From Chinchilla lanigera (Eukaryota > Chordata > Mammalia > Rodentia > Chinchillidae): 64,000 bases of DNA. The stretch spans positions 10,524,880 through 10,588,879 of the forward strand of contig NW_004955476.1 in the NCBI RefSeq assembly GCF_000276665.1, written 5' to 3'. Made by a program: the position numbers and the translations under genes. Below the pieces are notes generated by a model. That model saw only the letters and a list, made by a program, of their open reading frames with translations. It was not told the DNA's origin and made no database searches. This document shows, piece after piece, positions 22,691 through 32,553 of this stretch (position 1 is its first letter; every line of letters starts with the position of its first letter).

Positions 22691-23285
22691 CAAACAAACC
22701 CTAAAACAGAAGCCAGTGTGCCTGGCTTTCTGTCCCATCAGTCTCATAACTGACAGAGGGAAGGGTGGTGCAGGCTAGCTTTCAGATACAGTCCGGTGTG
22801 TCAGACCTACGTCCTGCTGCCCGTGAGGGCGGAGACATAAGGAGCGAAGGAACCCCAGGTGGCTCTTCCCGCTGACTCTGGTTGAGAGAGACGGGAGACC
22901 GGGACAGGCACAGAGCTGCGCGGCAGGTCTTAAAAACCCTGGGCTGTGTGCTGAGGATGTGCCACGCTTGGTGCTGACCCATCCTGCTTTTCTGTAAGTT
23001 TGAAATTTTTAAAAATTAAATAAATACATTTTAAAGATAGAGTATTTTTGTTGACACTCCTGAGATTAAGAAGACCAGACTTAATGGTGCTGTTCCCAGG
23101 CCTCATGACATGGGCAAGTAATTTCTCTTTTCTTCCCCAGAAAGAGGAGGTTGGGCTCCAAGCTCTCCCGACACCCCCCGCACCCCGCGTGCTGGAAAGG
23201 GTGAGTCTGTGGCCCAACTGGGAGCCCTTCTTTATAGCAAGAAAGAGCTCCGGCCAGGGCCTCCAGAGGACGCAGCACTTCCTGA

Positions 23286-23375
23286 AGAACCTCCTCCCCC
23301 CTCCCCCGCCCTTCCCCCATTCCTCCCCACCCCCTCCTTCCCTCCTCCTTTCCATCCCGCCATTCTTCCCTTCCT
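23286..23375. repeat. pyrimidine-rich low-complexity tract
   Basis: A run of CCT/CCC units (CCTCCTCCCCCCTCCCCC... to CCCTTCCTTC). Only C and T, apart from occasional A or G, for about 90 bp. Confidence 0.8.
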
Positions 23376-23838
23376 TCTTAAAAACTTAACAAATTAATTG
23401 GAGAGGGCACCGTGACCTACAAGCGTGATGCTGTACCCCAAATCTCTAGCCTTAGTCATTTTGTGGGACCAGAATCCCACATCTATTGAATAGTGGCCCC
23501 CCGCTTCCCTCCCACCTCCTTCTCAATTGTCCCCTGAAGACTCTGCAGGACTCCTGGTCACTCCAGGTCCCCGATCTATTCCTGGTGACCACAAGCTGAT
23601 AAATGTGCTGTTGTTTTATCCCCAGAATTAATCTGGGAAGGAAGACACCCAGGAAAGTCGTCGTCCAAGGAGCTACTCCTAACTTCATAAGCACGTGAGA
23701 AACAAGCCAAGCCAGCACCGTGGAGCTGAGGGAGTGACCTCATGGCACGGAGATGGCCACATGCAGACGCGCTGCCGCTTTAATTAAGGGAAAGCTTTTC
23801 CACGTGTTGAACTTCTAAGTGACTTGCTGGTGAGTCAG

Positions 23839-23840
<2 letters not shown>

Positions 23841-23886
<46 letters not shown>
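23841..23886. repeat. (CA)n microsatellite
   Basis: About 22 perfect CA units, the longest dinucleotide array in the window, interrupted at the end by ACTCACT. Confidence 0.97.
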
Positions 23887-23889
<3 letters not shown>

Positions 23890-24298
23890 TGTGTAGACCA
23901 AGTGACCCCAGACCTCTGCCCACACTGTTCAATAAGGACTGCGTGGACCTGGAGGGGCGGCTGTAGAAAGGCCGTGTGGCCATCCCCCTCCCGCAGGAAA
24001 CTGCTGGGCGGGGCAGCTTCTCTCCGGGGTCCTCCTGTCAGAGGCCTGGTGCTCAGGGATGGCATTGAGGAGTGGGGTACAAGCCTGGCTCCTCTTTCTG
24101 GGCCCCTACCTGGCCTAGGACTCTTCTCCGACATGCACCCCACCAGAGGTCCTCACTAGGACCCCCAGGACTTCCATCCAAGTAAACCTCTTCTCTTTAT
24201 AAGGTGACCTGCCTCCCAGAACCCCTCGCAGTAACGGGAAAGTGACTAATACTGACGTCGTCACATTTTACTTCACTGGTGCATCAGGTCAGGCCACT

Positions 24299-24350
24299 CA
24301 CGTGTGTGTGTGCCTGTGTGTGTGCGCGTGCATGCATGTGTGTGTGCAGG
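24299..24350. repeat. (TG)n-rich imperfect microsatellite
   Basis: CGTGTGTGTGTGCCTGTGTG followed by TGCGCGTGCATGCATGTGTG; alternating purine-pyrimidine, able to adopt Z-form. Confidence 0.85.
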
Positions 24351-25921
24351 CAGCAGGACCCACACCCCCACTGGGAGCAGCTATGCTCCTTTCGGTGCCC
24401 ACTCCCTCCCTCCCACTGGGCTCCCCTGACCAAGGCCACACACTGTGTCCGCCCTGGGAGGACAGCACCGAGGCCGCCATGCTTCCCAGCTGGGGAGGCA
24501 CTGCGGTGGGCAGTGCGCTGGAATCGGTGTCAGCTGCGCCCCAGAGAGCTCTGGATCCGTCAGGCATGCAGCTCAAGACCAGACTGAGGCTGGTGTGGCC
24601 GGGAGCGCTGAGTTGGCAGTGCATCCAGGTCCCCACGGCGGCTGAGCGGTCGGCTGTGGCTTCCAGCCAGACCCGGCACCTCGCTGTGCTTGCCTCCACC
24701 TGCCCCTGTCTGGGGTTCAGTTTCTGGTTCAGCAGAATGGGGTGAAGATGTGGTGAAAGGGAATAAGGAGGTGCAGAGCCTGACCCAAAGCGGGGAAGCT
24801 TCACCCCTCATCCCGGAGCTGGCAGCCCCGCCCTGCCCGGCTTCGATGCCCAGGTCACCTCCTGCCCCGTGGAGGAGATAACGGCCAGGAGGGAGGGGAC
24901 GCTGTCTCAGCCACACAGGGGTGCTGCGACTCAGGAACTGCAACGCAAGGCCGTCTGAGCCCCAGTGTCACATTCTTGACCTCTCTGCTGCAATGCCTGT
25001 GAGACCGGACAGTGTGGCGGGGCGCCCTGTCGCTGACCCAGACACACATCGACCGAGAAAATGCTCCTCTGAGTCTGTTCCCTGCCGCTCCAGTCCCTTA
25101 ACTTCCATCATAAAGTGGGAGTCGAGGCTGCTCTTGTGGGAACTGTCCCACAGTGGCTCCCGCCTGCAAGGTGCCGGGTTGAATTTTAGGGACTATTTTG
25201 CTGAGTGGAAGAAGCCCAACCCCAAGCAGCATTCAACACGGCTCCGTGGATGAAATTCCAGTCCGCTGGACAATGCAGACCTGCGGCTGTGGGGATGGAA
25301 GTGGGTGGACGGAGGGGACGGGCCGTGGGGACAGTGGGAGACTGGGAGTGACAGACACACGTCACATCTCAGCGTCATCTGTCAGAATCATTAACCCGCG
25401 TGCACGTAAGTGTGTGCAAACTACGCTTCACTAGAGCTGAATTTTCTTAAAGTGCTCGTGTGTCCACTTTTCTTTTATGGCCTTGCCGCATGAGCTGGGG
25501 GTGGTCGGGGCCGGAGCGTGGTCGCTGCAGTGCACGGCGTGCTCCTTGGCGTGTCTGGGCCGGACAGAGGGGACCTTCTGGGCGCAGAGCAGCTCCGTGT
25601 GTCTGGAAGTCCGAGCGGACCTCTGTGCAACGCTGCCCCAGAGTTCGTCGTCTCAGCACTTTCTGTTTTGTGTTTGCGTTTTCCAAACACACAAGAGTAG
25701 TTAGGAGACATGGCGGGTAGCAGCCCCTGTGCGAGATTGCCTGTCTTTAATCTGCTTATGCTTTTGAGCTGTTCTAGCTCAAATCATTACTTTGAAAAGC
25801 ACCGGTCTGTGGATAGTTTGTTTGGAATGTGCGTGGCAGGTATCAGGAGTGCTGTTCACGGTGAAATCTTAACCCCTAGGACACGGGGTGACGCTGGGCT
25901 TCCACACATACTGGCAGGTCA

Positions 25922-25935
25922 CAGGCAGGGGGCGC
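25922..25935 (+). promoter_or_regulatory. CTCF-like motif
   Basis: CAGGCAGGGGGCGC fits the core CTCF consensus at 13 of 14 positions. It is in unique sequence, not within a recognised SINE. The GGGGGCGCTG core is strong. By-eye call only. Confidence 0.4.
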
Positions 25936-26205
25936 TGCGGCCGCTCTGGGGTGAGGTCGTCAGTTTCTGGGGTGACAGTGACAAAACCCACCGCTTTCAT
26001 GGACCCTGAGAAGACAGATCGGGTTTCAGACTCAGGGGGTTTGATAATTGAGCTCATTCCTGAAGGGCCTCGGAGCACGAAAAGAGCACGAACTCGCTGA
26101 AGCGGAGCCCTGGAAGCCAGGGGTGTGGATGGGGGACCCGGAACTTCCGCAAGGAAAACATCGCCACCAGGCGCACAAGGGTGAGGCTGGAGAGACCGAG
26201 CCTTG

Positions 26206-26287
26206 CTTTTTTTCCCTCTTGTGGCCCTGGGATGGAGTCCAGAGCCTCACATGCCAGGCAAGCGCCACTGGGCCAGCTCCCTGCCCT
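26206..26287 (-). mobile_element. ID-type SINE, half of a composite
   Basis: On the plus strand a T/CT tail is followed by TGGCCCTGGGATGGAGTCCA, GAGCCTCACATGCCAGGCAA, GCGCCACTGGGCCAGCTCCC: the reverse complement of an ID-like tRNA-derived SINE. Confidence 0.6.
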
Positions 26288-26349
26288 TTAAGATGGTGGT
26301 TTTCTGAGAAAAGGAATTTGAGAAAGGGTCAGGTGAAGTCGCTCAGGCT

Positions 26350-26415
26350 AGCTCCAGCTTGGGACCCTCCTGCCTCTGCCTGCTGAGTACCTGAGATCAC
26401 ACACCACATCCACGA
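26350..26415 (-). mobile_element. B1-type SINE fragment
   Basis: CCTCCTGCCTCTGCCTGCTGAG, ACCTGAGATCACACACCACA is the reverse complement of the B1 head (7SL-derived). It follows an ID copy in the same orientation, as in the composites at 28440 and 30330, with unrelated bases between. Confidence 0.5.
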
Positions 26416-28439
26416 GTCCTGTTCTCTGAGGGAGGAGGGCAGGGAAGCAGAAAGAACCCGGCCGCCTGCACCCATGGCTCCTGTGTCCTGGGGTCTGTGG
26501 GGCCGCCCCACGTGCTCCCAGCCGAGAGGATGCGGTTGCGTTTCTTCCTCCCACGACAGGGCCAGCCCCGACGGAGGCCTGTCTGCGAAAGCGAGCCACC
26601 GCCCAGGCGGCCTTCCTTGGATATCCTACGGTGCCCGTGCATCCACTCCTCCTTTTCCCGTCTTGTTTGCTCTCCCAGGGGCAGGGCGACTGGAAGTGGG
26701 TTAGCTGGCTGGGACCTGAGCCCACTGGGTGGAGCGCCAGGCCTGTGCCTGGGCCCGGGCTGAGCACAGCACAGGAAGGGAGGCAGTGGCCAGGACCTGG
26801 GTGGGCAGCTCCCCGCTCCACCGTGGGGCAGCTCTGGCTGGAGCACACTGACCTGGTGGGACGGCGCAGTCCCGAGTGCGTGACCAGCAAGGCCTCCCGC
26901 CGCAGGGGCCTGTGGGGCACCAGGTCGCCCATCCCGCACCTGGCTCCGGGCTGCAGTGACACTGGGACTGTGACTGCCAAGCATGCTGCGCTGGCTCTGG
27001 GCTCTCTCTGCCAGGTAGCAGCTGCATCCGCACCCAGAGCTGTCAGCAGGAAGCAGCTTCGGGGAGCTGTGATGACTGGGGCTCCTACAGAGGTGCGGCC
27101 CACCCGGTGAGGAAGCGGCTCGCCCTCTGCCGTGGGCGCTGCTGCCCGGAACCAGAGTCCCTCCAGGGTTCGATGAGGCGATCCCAAGGAATTCCGGCAA
27201 GAGTCCTACCCAGCACCCAGGACAGTCCACCTCGTCACTCCTTGTCCCGGTGCGGGGTCTGGAGATCTCAGCTGTGCTGTTTCCCAGGGTCGCCGTGTCC
27301 TCCGAGGAGACACAGCCCAGCTGAGTGTCTTCTGGAGCCTGGTGGCCGCGGTGAGCTCCACGAGGCCCAGCCCTGTGTCCTGAGGTCCAGGCCGCTGCCC
27401 TGGTGCAGGCTGTGGGTGTCGTGACCTTCGGCTCTGGAACCTGTTGGAGCTGCACCTGGGAACGAGCTCCTGCCCGCACCTGGTGTGTTCCAGGCTGAGT
27501 CCCAGCAGCACCGACCCCGCACCGCCGCGGTCACCCTGGGTGTGCACTGCTGGTGTCCTGCGCGGTCAGAGGCTCGCTCTGGAGCATGGTGTGCTCAGGG
27601 GCGATGCGCCTCCTCATGTGTGGCCCTGGGTTCAACCCTCAGCACCACCCGGAGCAAAACCAGACCGGAAACCTCGATGCACACGTGCAGCTTTGGCCCC
27701 GAGTCCTGACACACCTGCAGAGGGCGTGCGCTGAGATGCTGGTGCTTGCACGCTTGCTTGGGCTCGGCGTTCTCGGCAGCCCCACTGCCGACCACATTCG
27801 GTGTCCTATTTTCCCCCAGTCTTAACCAGTTCAGAAAAGCAAACCTTAAATGGCCCTCATGGGCCTGAGGGTCTTGGCATCTGCTCGGCTCCTGCCAAAC
27901 TGCAAGCCGGTCCTGTGCTCTGCAAGCCGGTCGTGTCCTCCCGGGGTCAGCAGAGGCTCAGCAAGCAGGGAGAGAGGGAACCGGCGTTAGTGGGATCGGA
28001 AGAGGAGGCATCTGAAGCCCTGCGATGCAGGAATTCTCACAGGGGACTGGCCCGTGCAAAGGCCCTGAGACTCAGAGGTGCCTCACGAGGACACAAAGCT
28101 AGAAAGGGCAGCGAGCGGAAGGCTGCAGACCGGTGCAAGTTCTTCTGACACCCACATCTCCACCAAAGCCAGGAGTAAGAGACGCGACAACCAAGCACAG
28201 CTGAAAACTGGGCCCTGGGGTCCCCGAGACAGTGGTGCCTCACAGGTGCTGGCCAGTGGCCGGTCTGTTGCGCAGTGTTCTTCCGTGAAGATCTCTCCCT
28301 CAGGGGACTCCAGGAGCCCCTCTGCATCTAACGCCTGCCTCCTCCCACCCACATTCGGGGGCATCGCCAGGTGCTTGTACCATAGCCCCCTCAGGACCAC
28401 ACTTCTCCTCCTCCTCCTCATCTTCCTCCCTTACCCCTT
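26416..28439. other. intergenic, no confirmed gene
   Basis: GC-rich sequence with the longest open frames of the window, chiefly 26397-27479 on the minus strand (360 codons). Its protein is Pro/Ser/Gly/Arg-rich, has no domain, ends inside a B1 fragment, and overlaps a 279-codon frame on the same strand in another phase. I treat both as chance frames. An ID SINE fragment lies at 27589-27650. Confidence 0.45.
27589..27650 (+). mobile_element. ID-type SINE fragment
   Basis: GTGTGCTCAGGGGCGATGCG, then CTCATGTGTGGCCCTGGGTT, CAACCCTCAGCACCACC is the ID consensus from the A-box region to box B, with a CCCTGGGTTCAACCCTC box B. Confidence 0.6.
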
Positions 28440-28616
28440 TCTGTGGTGCTTGGGCTTGAACCCAGGCTTTCCACAGGACTGCATTGCAGACCTTGTTATT
28501 TCTTTATTTTGAGACCAGTCTCCTTAAATTGCTCCCGTGCCCAGGCTGGGCTGGACTTGCAATCTTCCTGCCTCAGCCTCTTGGGCTCACAGGCGCTCGG
28601 CCTACGTGACTTCGGT
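28440..28616 (-). mobile_element. composite B1-ID SINE
   Basis: Plus-strand order: an ID-like tail (TGTGGTGCTTGGGCTTGAAC, CCAGGC), a T-rich linker with TTTATTTTGAGACC, then a B1 reverse complement (CAGGCTGGGCTGGACTTGCA, CCTGCCTCAGCCTC). On its own strand the order is B1 then ID. The composite recurs at 30330, 46250 and 58990. Confidence 0.65.
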
Positions 28617-29577
28617 CCTGGCAGGCAGTCCTCTGGATTCCCGCCTCTGCTTCCCTGGGGTCTCCCCGTGTCTGCACTCCACCCTCTCTGTGCAGCCCCA
28701 CATCTCTGCGGGTCCAGCCTGGTGAAAACACCCTCCCCGCCCGAGCACAGCCCTGGGTGACCGCAGGCGGCGGGGTGCGCAGGCTACCACAGGCCCTGCT
28801 GGTCCAGGCTGCGGCCTTGGCTGCCGCTCTGCCCTGTCCTCCGAGCCGCCTCCAGCCACCACCTCAGAAGCTTCCCCACCCAGCCCACACCTCGGGACTC
28901 CACACCTCTCCGAGTCCTGGGCCATCAGCGGAGGTGGTGTTGTTGACAGGGTTTTGCATCACCTTTGTCTTGCGACTATTTCTGATCTGCATCTGAAGAC
29001 CAGCAAGTGCTGCCCGGTGCCCTGCTGCCCACATGCTCGCCAGCCGCGGCCGAGGGAGATCCAGGCAGGGCCGAGCTGACAAGCGCACTGATCCCAAGTG
29101 GAGCTTTGACTGCTATGTGTGTCTGCCCTGTCGCAGATGCCCGGGGCCACCTCTGGAGTGGCGGCTCAGGTGGGCGGCAGGGCCGGCGGGGCAGCAGCTC
29201 ACTTGCTCTCCTCGGTCTGGTGCAGTCCGTGCATCCATCTTCTTTGTGTCTGGAGTGAGGATTGTGCCATGGGACCCTGCACCACGCATGGCGTCCCTTC
29301 TTCCGTCCGGGGACCCCTGGGTCTTCCCGTGGCCGAGCTTGGGCTGGTGTTTACTGCTGGTGACCTCAGCCGCGTCCTGGGGGGACATCCATCCCGGGCA
29401 GGGCCTCCAGAACCTCCTCCTCCATTTTGCGGAACACCAAAAGCGCTTTAAGGAAACACGAGAGTTCAGAAAGCGTGAAAAGGGAAGATTTTAACCAACT
29501 TATGCTGCAGAACTTCTAAATTAAAACTGCTCATTTCACCAGCGATCACAAACCTCACATAGAAAAGGCGGGCATGA
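28617..29577. other. intergenic, no gene seen
   Basis: GC-rich unique sequence with overlapping open frames on both strands and no recognised domain or repeat. Confidence 0.45.
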
Positions 29578-29670
29578 GGCCGGCCTGGGCTATGCAGTGA
29601 GTTCAAGGCCAGCCTGAACTGCACAGGGAGACCCTGCCTCAACAAAAGAAAAAGAAGAAAGAAAAAGAAG
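29578..29670 (+). mobile_element. B1-type SINE, right half
   Basis: GCCTGGGCTATGCAGTGAGT, TCAAGGCCAGCCTGAACTGC, AGGGAGACCCTGCCTCAA plus an A/G-rich tail; the 5' head is missing. Confidence 0.65.
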
Positions 29671-30038
29671 AGGCCTGCAAGATGTGTCCCAGAGCTGGGC
29701 ACTTGGAGGAGAGGAGGAAGAGCTGCACTTAGAGAAACAGGATAGGAGCGGGCGGCTTGGGGTCCGGGGTGCAGGCTTGGCTCCCAGGGGCAGAGGTGGA
29801 TCGATAGATTCACCCATACAGAGGCAGAGACCCACCCGAGGCCTGCACGCGGGAGGGGGATGGCAGAGGTCCGCAGGGACGTGGGCCGTGCACGGCAGGA
29901 AAGGGGGCCTGGAACTAAAATCACAGCGAACCTTGAAATCCTGATGGGCAGCATATTGTCATTATACTGGTGAGTTTTATTTTTAAAAGTTCTACTCAAA
30001 AACTATGTACTTTCAAAAATAAAATTGTTTAAGAATGT

Positions 30039-30132
30039 CGAGAAAGGAGCTCAGCGGCACAGCACCTGCCTGGCAAGCGTGAAGTCGTGAGTTCCATTTC
30101 TGGTACTGGAAGAAAACCTAAAAAAGAAAGAA
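30039..30132 (+). mobile_element. ID-type SINE
   Basis: GAGCTCAGCGGCACAGCACC, TGCCTGGCAAGCGTGAAGTC, GTGAGTTCCATTTCTGGTAC, then an A-rich tail. The ending CTGGTAC is shared with the copies at 39998 and 49892. Confidence 0.7.
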
Positions 30133-30329
30133 TGTCAAGAAGCCTCCATCTGGGTCTCAAGGTGCTGCGGGGTAACTGAGGCGGAGACTGTGACCTCCTG
30201 TCTGCCGTCCGAAACGATGATTCCAGCTGCAGTCACGCTGTCGGGGGCTTGGTGACTCTGCCTCTAATACTACTGCACCAGTGCTTTTCAGGAGAAAGCT
30301 ACGAGGGTTTTGGGGTTGTTTTGTTTTTA

Positions 30330-30529
30330 AAGTACAGGGGACTGAACTCAGGGCCCTCACACTGAGCACAGCCCTCTCATTATGTGGGGGTTTTTTTCGG
30401 TTGTTTTTTTTTTTTGAGACAGGTCTCACTAGGTCATGAACTTGCCCAGCTGGGGCTTGAACTCTTGATCCTCTTGCCTCAGCCTCCCAGAGCGCTAGGA
30501 TTACAGGTGTGCACCACCACTCTTTGGCT
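30330..30529 (-). mobile_element. composite B1-ID SINE
   Basis: Plus-strand order: AGTACAGGGGACTGAACTCA and GGGCCCTCACACTGAGCACA (ID reverse complement), T-rich linker, then TTTGAGACAGGTCTCACTAG, CCTCTTGCCTCAGCCTCCCA, GGATTACAGGTGTGCACCAC (B1 reverse complement). The Pol III box regions of both halves are recognisable. Confidence 0.7.
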
Positions 30530-30799
30530 AGAAAGTATTGTTTAAAAATTTTTCAGACTGCTCCAAAGTTGCTTTTAAAAGTTAATTTGAAATTTTGGAT
30601 ACCTTTGATTTTGTAGACTATAGTTTACAAAAGCCTGTTTATGCTATAAACCCTGAGATGCCTGTTGAGCTTGCAGTAAAGCTCACTAAATGCAAGATGC
30701 TACCAATTCTGTTTGTAAACAAAGCTTGTAAACGCTTTAGTGCAAATAACTTATAACATGTATTTTAATCAACTTCACTGAGACTAGCTTATCCGCGGT

Positions 30800-31200
30800 G
30801 AAACCACTCACTCCAGGGTAGATGAGTTCTGACACCTTGCACCTGAGCTACTGATTTCCTCCTTTTGTCAGAGGTGAGTCCTGTCTGTTCTAGAGCTGCC
30901 CAGAAATGGAATTATACCAAGATCTCTGGATTGGGTGAAAAAGCAACCACAGTTTGAGATTTGTATATGTAACTTCTCATTTTAGCAGCTTGTTTTTTTC
31001 AGGGCTGAGTTATATTCCACTGTGTGAAGCACACCCAGTATTCTTATTAGCCAGTTTCTGAACAATTATGACTAGGGCTGCCCTGGGCCTTTGTATGAAC
31101 AGACATTTCAATTTCTCTTAGAGAACTCTAGGAGCAGCATTGCTGGCGCAAGAGGAAAGTGGATGTCTAATTTTATAAGAACCTGTCCAACTGTCTTCTT
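30800..31200 (-). mobile_element. LINE-1 fragment, antisense
   Basis: On the plus strand the run GGGTGAAAAAGCAACCACAG, TGTAACTTCTCATTTTAGC, GGCTGAGTTATATTCCACTG matches the reverse complement of an L1 3' region (the ...TAGTATTCCATTGTG segment). It is followed directly by a second L1 piece in the opposite direction. Confidence 0.55.
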
Positions 31201-31210
31201 AGGTAACTCT

Positions 31211-31370
31211 ATATCCATACACACAATGGAATACTATTCAGCCACAAAAAGGGAAACCCTGTCATTTGTGAAACTGGAGATCATAATTTCAAGTAAAAGA
31301 AGCCAGATCCAGAAAGACGAGTGCCGCCTGATCTTGCTCAGATGTGGGGTCTGGGAAGCTGCTCAGCAGA
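31211..31370 (+). mobile_element. LINE-1 fragment, sense
   Basis: ATATCCATACACACAATGGA, ATACTATTCAGCCACAAAAA, then GTGAAACTGGAGATCATAAT, AGCCAGATCCAGAAAGACGA, CTGATCTTGCTCAGATGTGG is the L1 3' end. Its first 24 bases form a near-palindrome with the antisense piece (31003-31026). Confidence 0.65.
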
Positions 31371-32049
31371 GTGGCATTGCCAGAGATGGGGGATGGGGCT
31401 GGTTTGGGAGAGGCTGAGTCAGGAGGGGCGGAGCTGCTGGCCCCACACATCCTAAGGGGGAGTGAGGAGGGGCCGTTTCCTCGAAGAGCTGCAGCAGACA
31501 GCGGGAGGTGGCTGCGGGGTCTGATTTAGACCGGACCCCGTGGTGCCCATGCGACCAGAACATCCCCTGCCTGCTCGGTCTCTGTGCACCTCATGAGAAA
31601 TAAACTTGTGTCACCAATGTGGCCACGCCCGTCACACTGGGATGACTACACCCAGCAGCGCCGCCAAGCCTTCCAACCCTGAGTGCCGAAGCTCGTCCTG
31701 AGGCTGAGGCGGCGCCGTCTCGAGGCTCCTCCCTGCTGGCAAGGTTTCTGTGCTCCCACTGGCTGCCACACATTTCTGCTCAGCCTCCGACTGGGCCTTT
31801 TGCCCATGGTCACTGCGGCTTCATCTCAGCTTGCAGTCGCCAAGTCTCACTGTGTTTCTGGTCTCGCAGAGAGAGGAGGACGGTGTGCTAGTCAGGGGCT
31901 TCCTCAGAGATCCCATCTCGGACAGCTGCGGGGAGGATTTCCTACGACGTTTAGAGAAGCATTACTTAATTCTGAGTCTGAAAAAATGCGTATGCACAAG
32001 GATTTGCTGGGTCAGGACCGTCTGGGTCGGCGCGAAGCGTGCGTGCCTT
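31371..32049. other. intergenic, no gene seen
   Basis: Unique GC-rich sequence. TGAGAAATAAACTTG at 31593-31607 carries an AATAAA-type signal but no transcript can be inferred. Confidence 0.4.
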
Positions 32050-32222
32050 GAAGACAGAAGTGAGTTTTAATCCAGGTCACCACTTGCTCGCCGCACACCC
32101 CTGAGCAAGCTCTGGTCTTTTCATCTCTGAAGCTGGTTTATAATTTGTAGAGGTGATGTAAGAATTAGATGACGCAGAATGTATAATGGGCCTGGAACAT
32201 AGTAGATGCTCAAGAAACAGAA
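32050..32222 (+). mobile_element. MIR SINE
   Basis: The plus strand follows MIR order: GTGAGTTTTAATCCAGGTCA, TGAGCAAGCTCTGGTCTTTT, CATCTCTGAAGCTGGTTTAT, AATTAGATGACGCAGAATGT, CCTGGAACATAGTAGATGCT. Near full length. Confidence 0.65.
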
Positions 32223-32419
32223 GTTTAACAACTTCCATTTTCCCTGTTGACATGTATTCCCATTTCAGATGACAGAGGACTCAGGGTAGAATACTGCTGC
32301 GGGTGATCATTTCTACACTACAACTTTCTGTTACCTTGTGGCCGATGGTGGCAAAATAAGTAATAATCTATCAATAAACTTCCATACCACAAAAAAAGCA
32401 TTTCTAAAAAATGCAATGT

Positions 32420-32553
32420 GCCGGGCGTGGTGGCGCACACCTGTGACCCCAGCATTTTGGGAAGCTGAGGCAGAGGGATCACAAGTTCAAGCTCAGCCGA
32501 GGCAGCTTAGAAACTTCGAAAGACCCTGACTCAAAATTAAAAAAAAAAAAAAA
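32420..32553 (+). mobile_element. B1-type SINE
   Basis: Starts GCCGGGCGTGGTGGCGCACA, continues CCTGTGACCCCAGC, GGAAGCTGAGGCAGAGGGAT, and ends in GACCCTGACTCAAAATT plus an A tail. 7SL-derived head intact. Confidence 0.85.

Larger units (their letters stand above)
22691..26205. other. intergenic, no gene seen
   Basis: Unique sequence with pyrimidine-rich 23286-23375 and two dinucleotide repeats, listed separately. Open frames are GC-driven. A CTCF-like motif lies at 25922. Confidence 0.45.

Noticed and set aside
23841..23886. Regular CA arrays as a possible CRISPR or satellite
   Set aside because: They are dinucleotide microsatellites without spacers.
24580..24790. Possible MIR in the 24.6 kb region
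   Set aside because: Only the TTCAGTTTCTGG-like core is suggestive and the remainder is not convincing.
26397..27479. A 360-codon minus-strand open frame
   Set aside because: The protein is Pro/Ser/Gly/Arg-rich without a domain, its end lies in a B1 fragment, and a 279-codon frame overlaps it in another phase. GC-rich DNA has few stops, so this is expected by chance.
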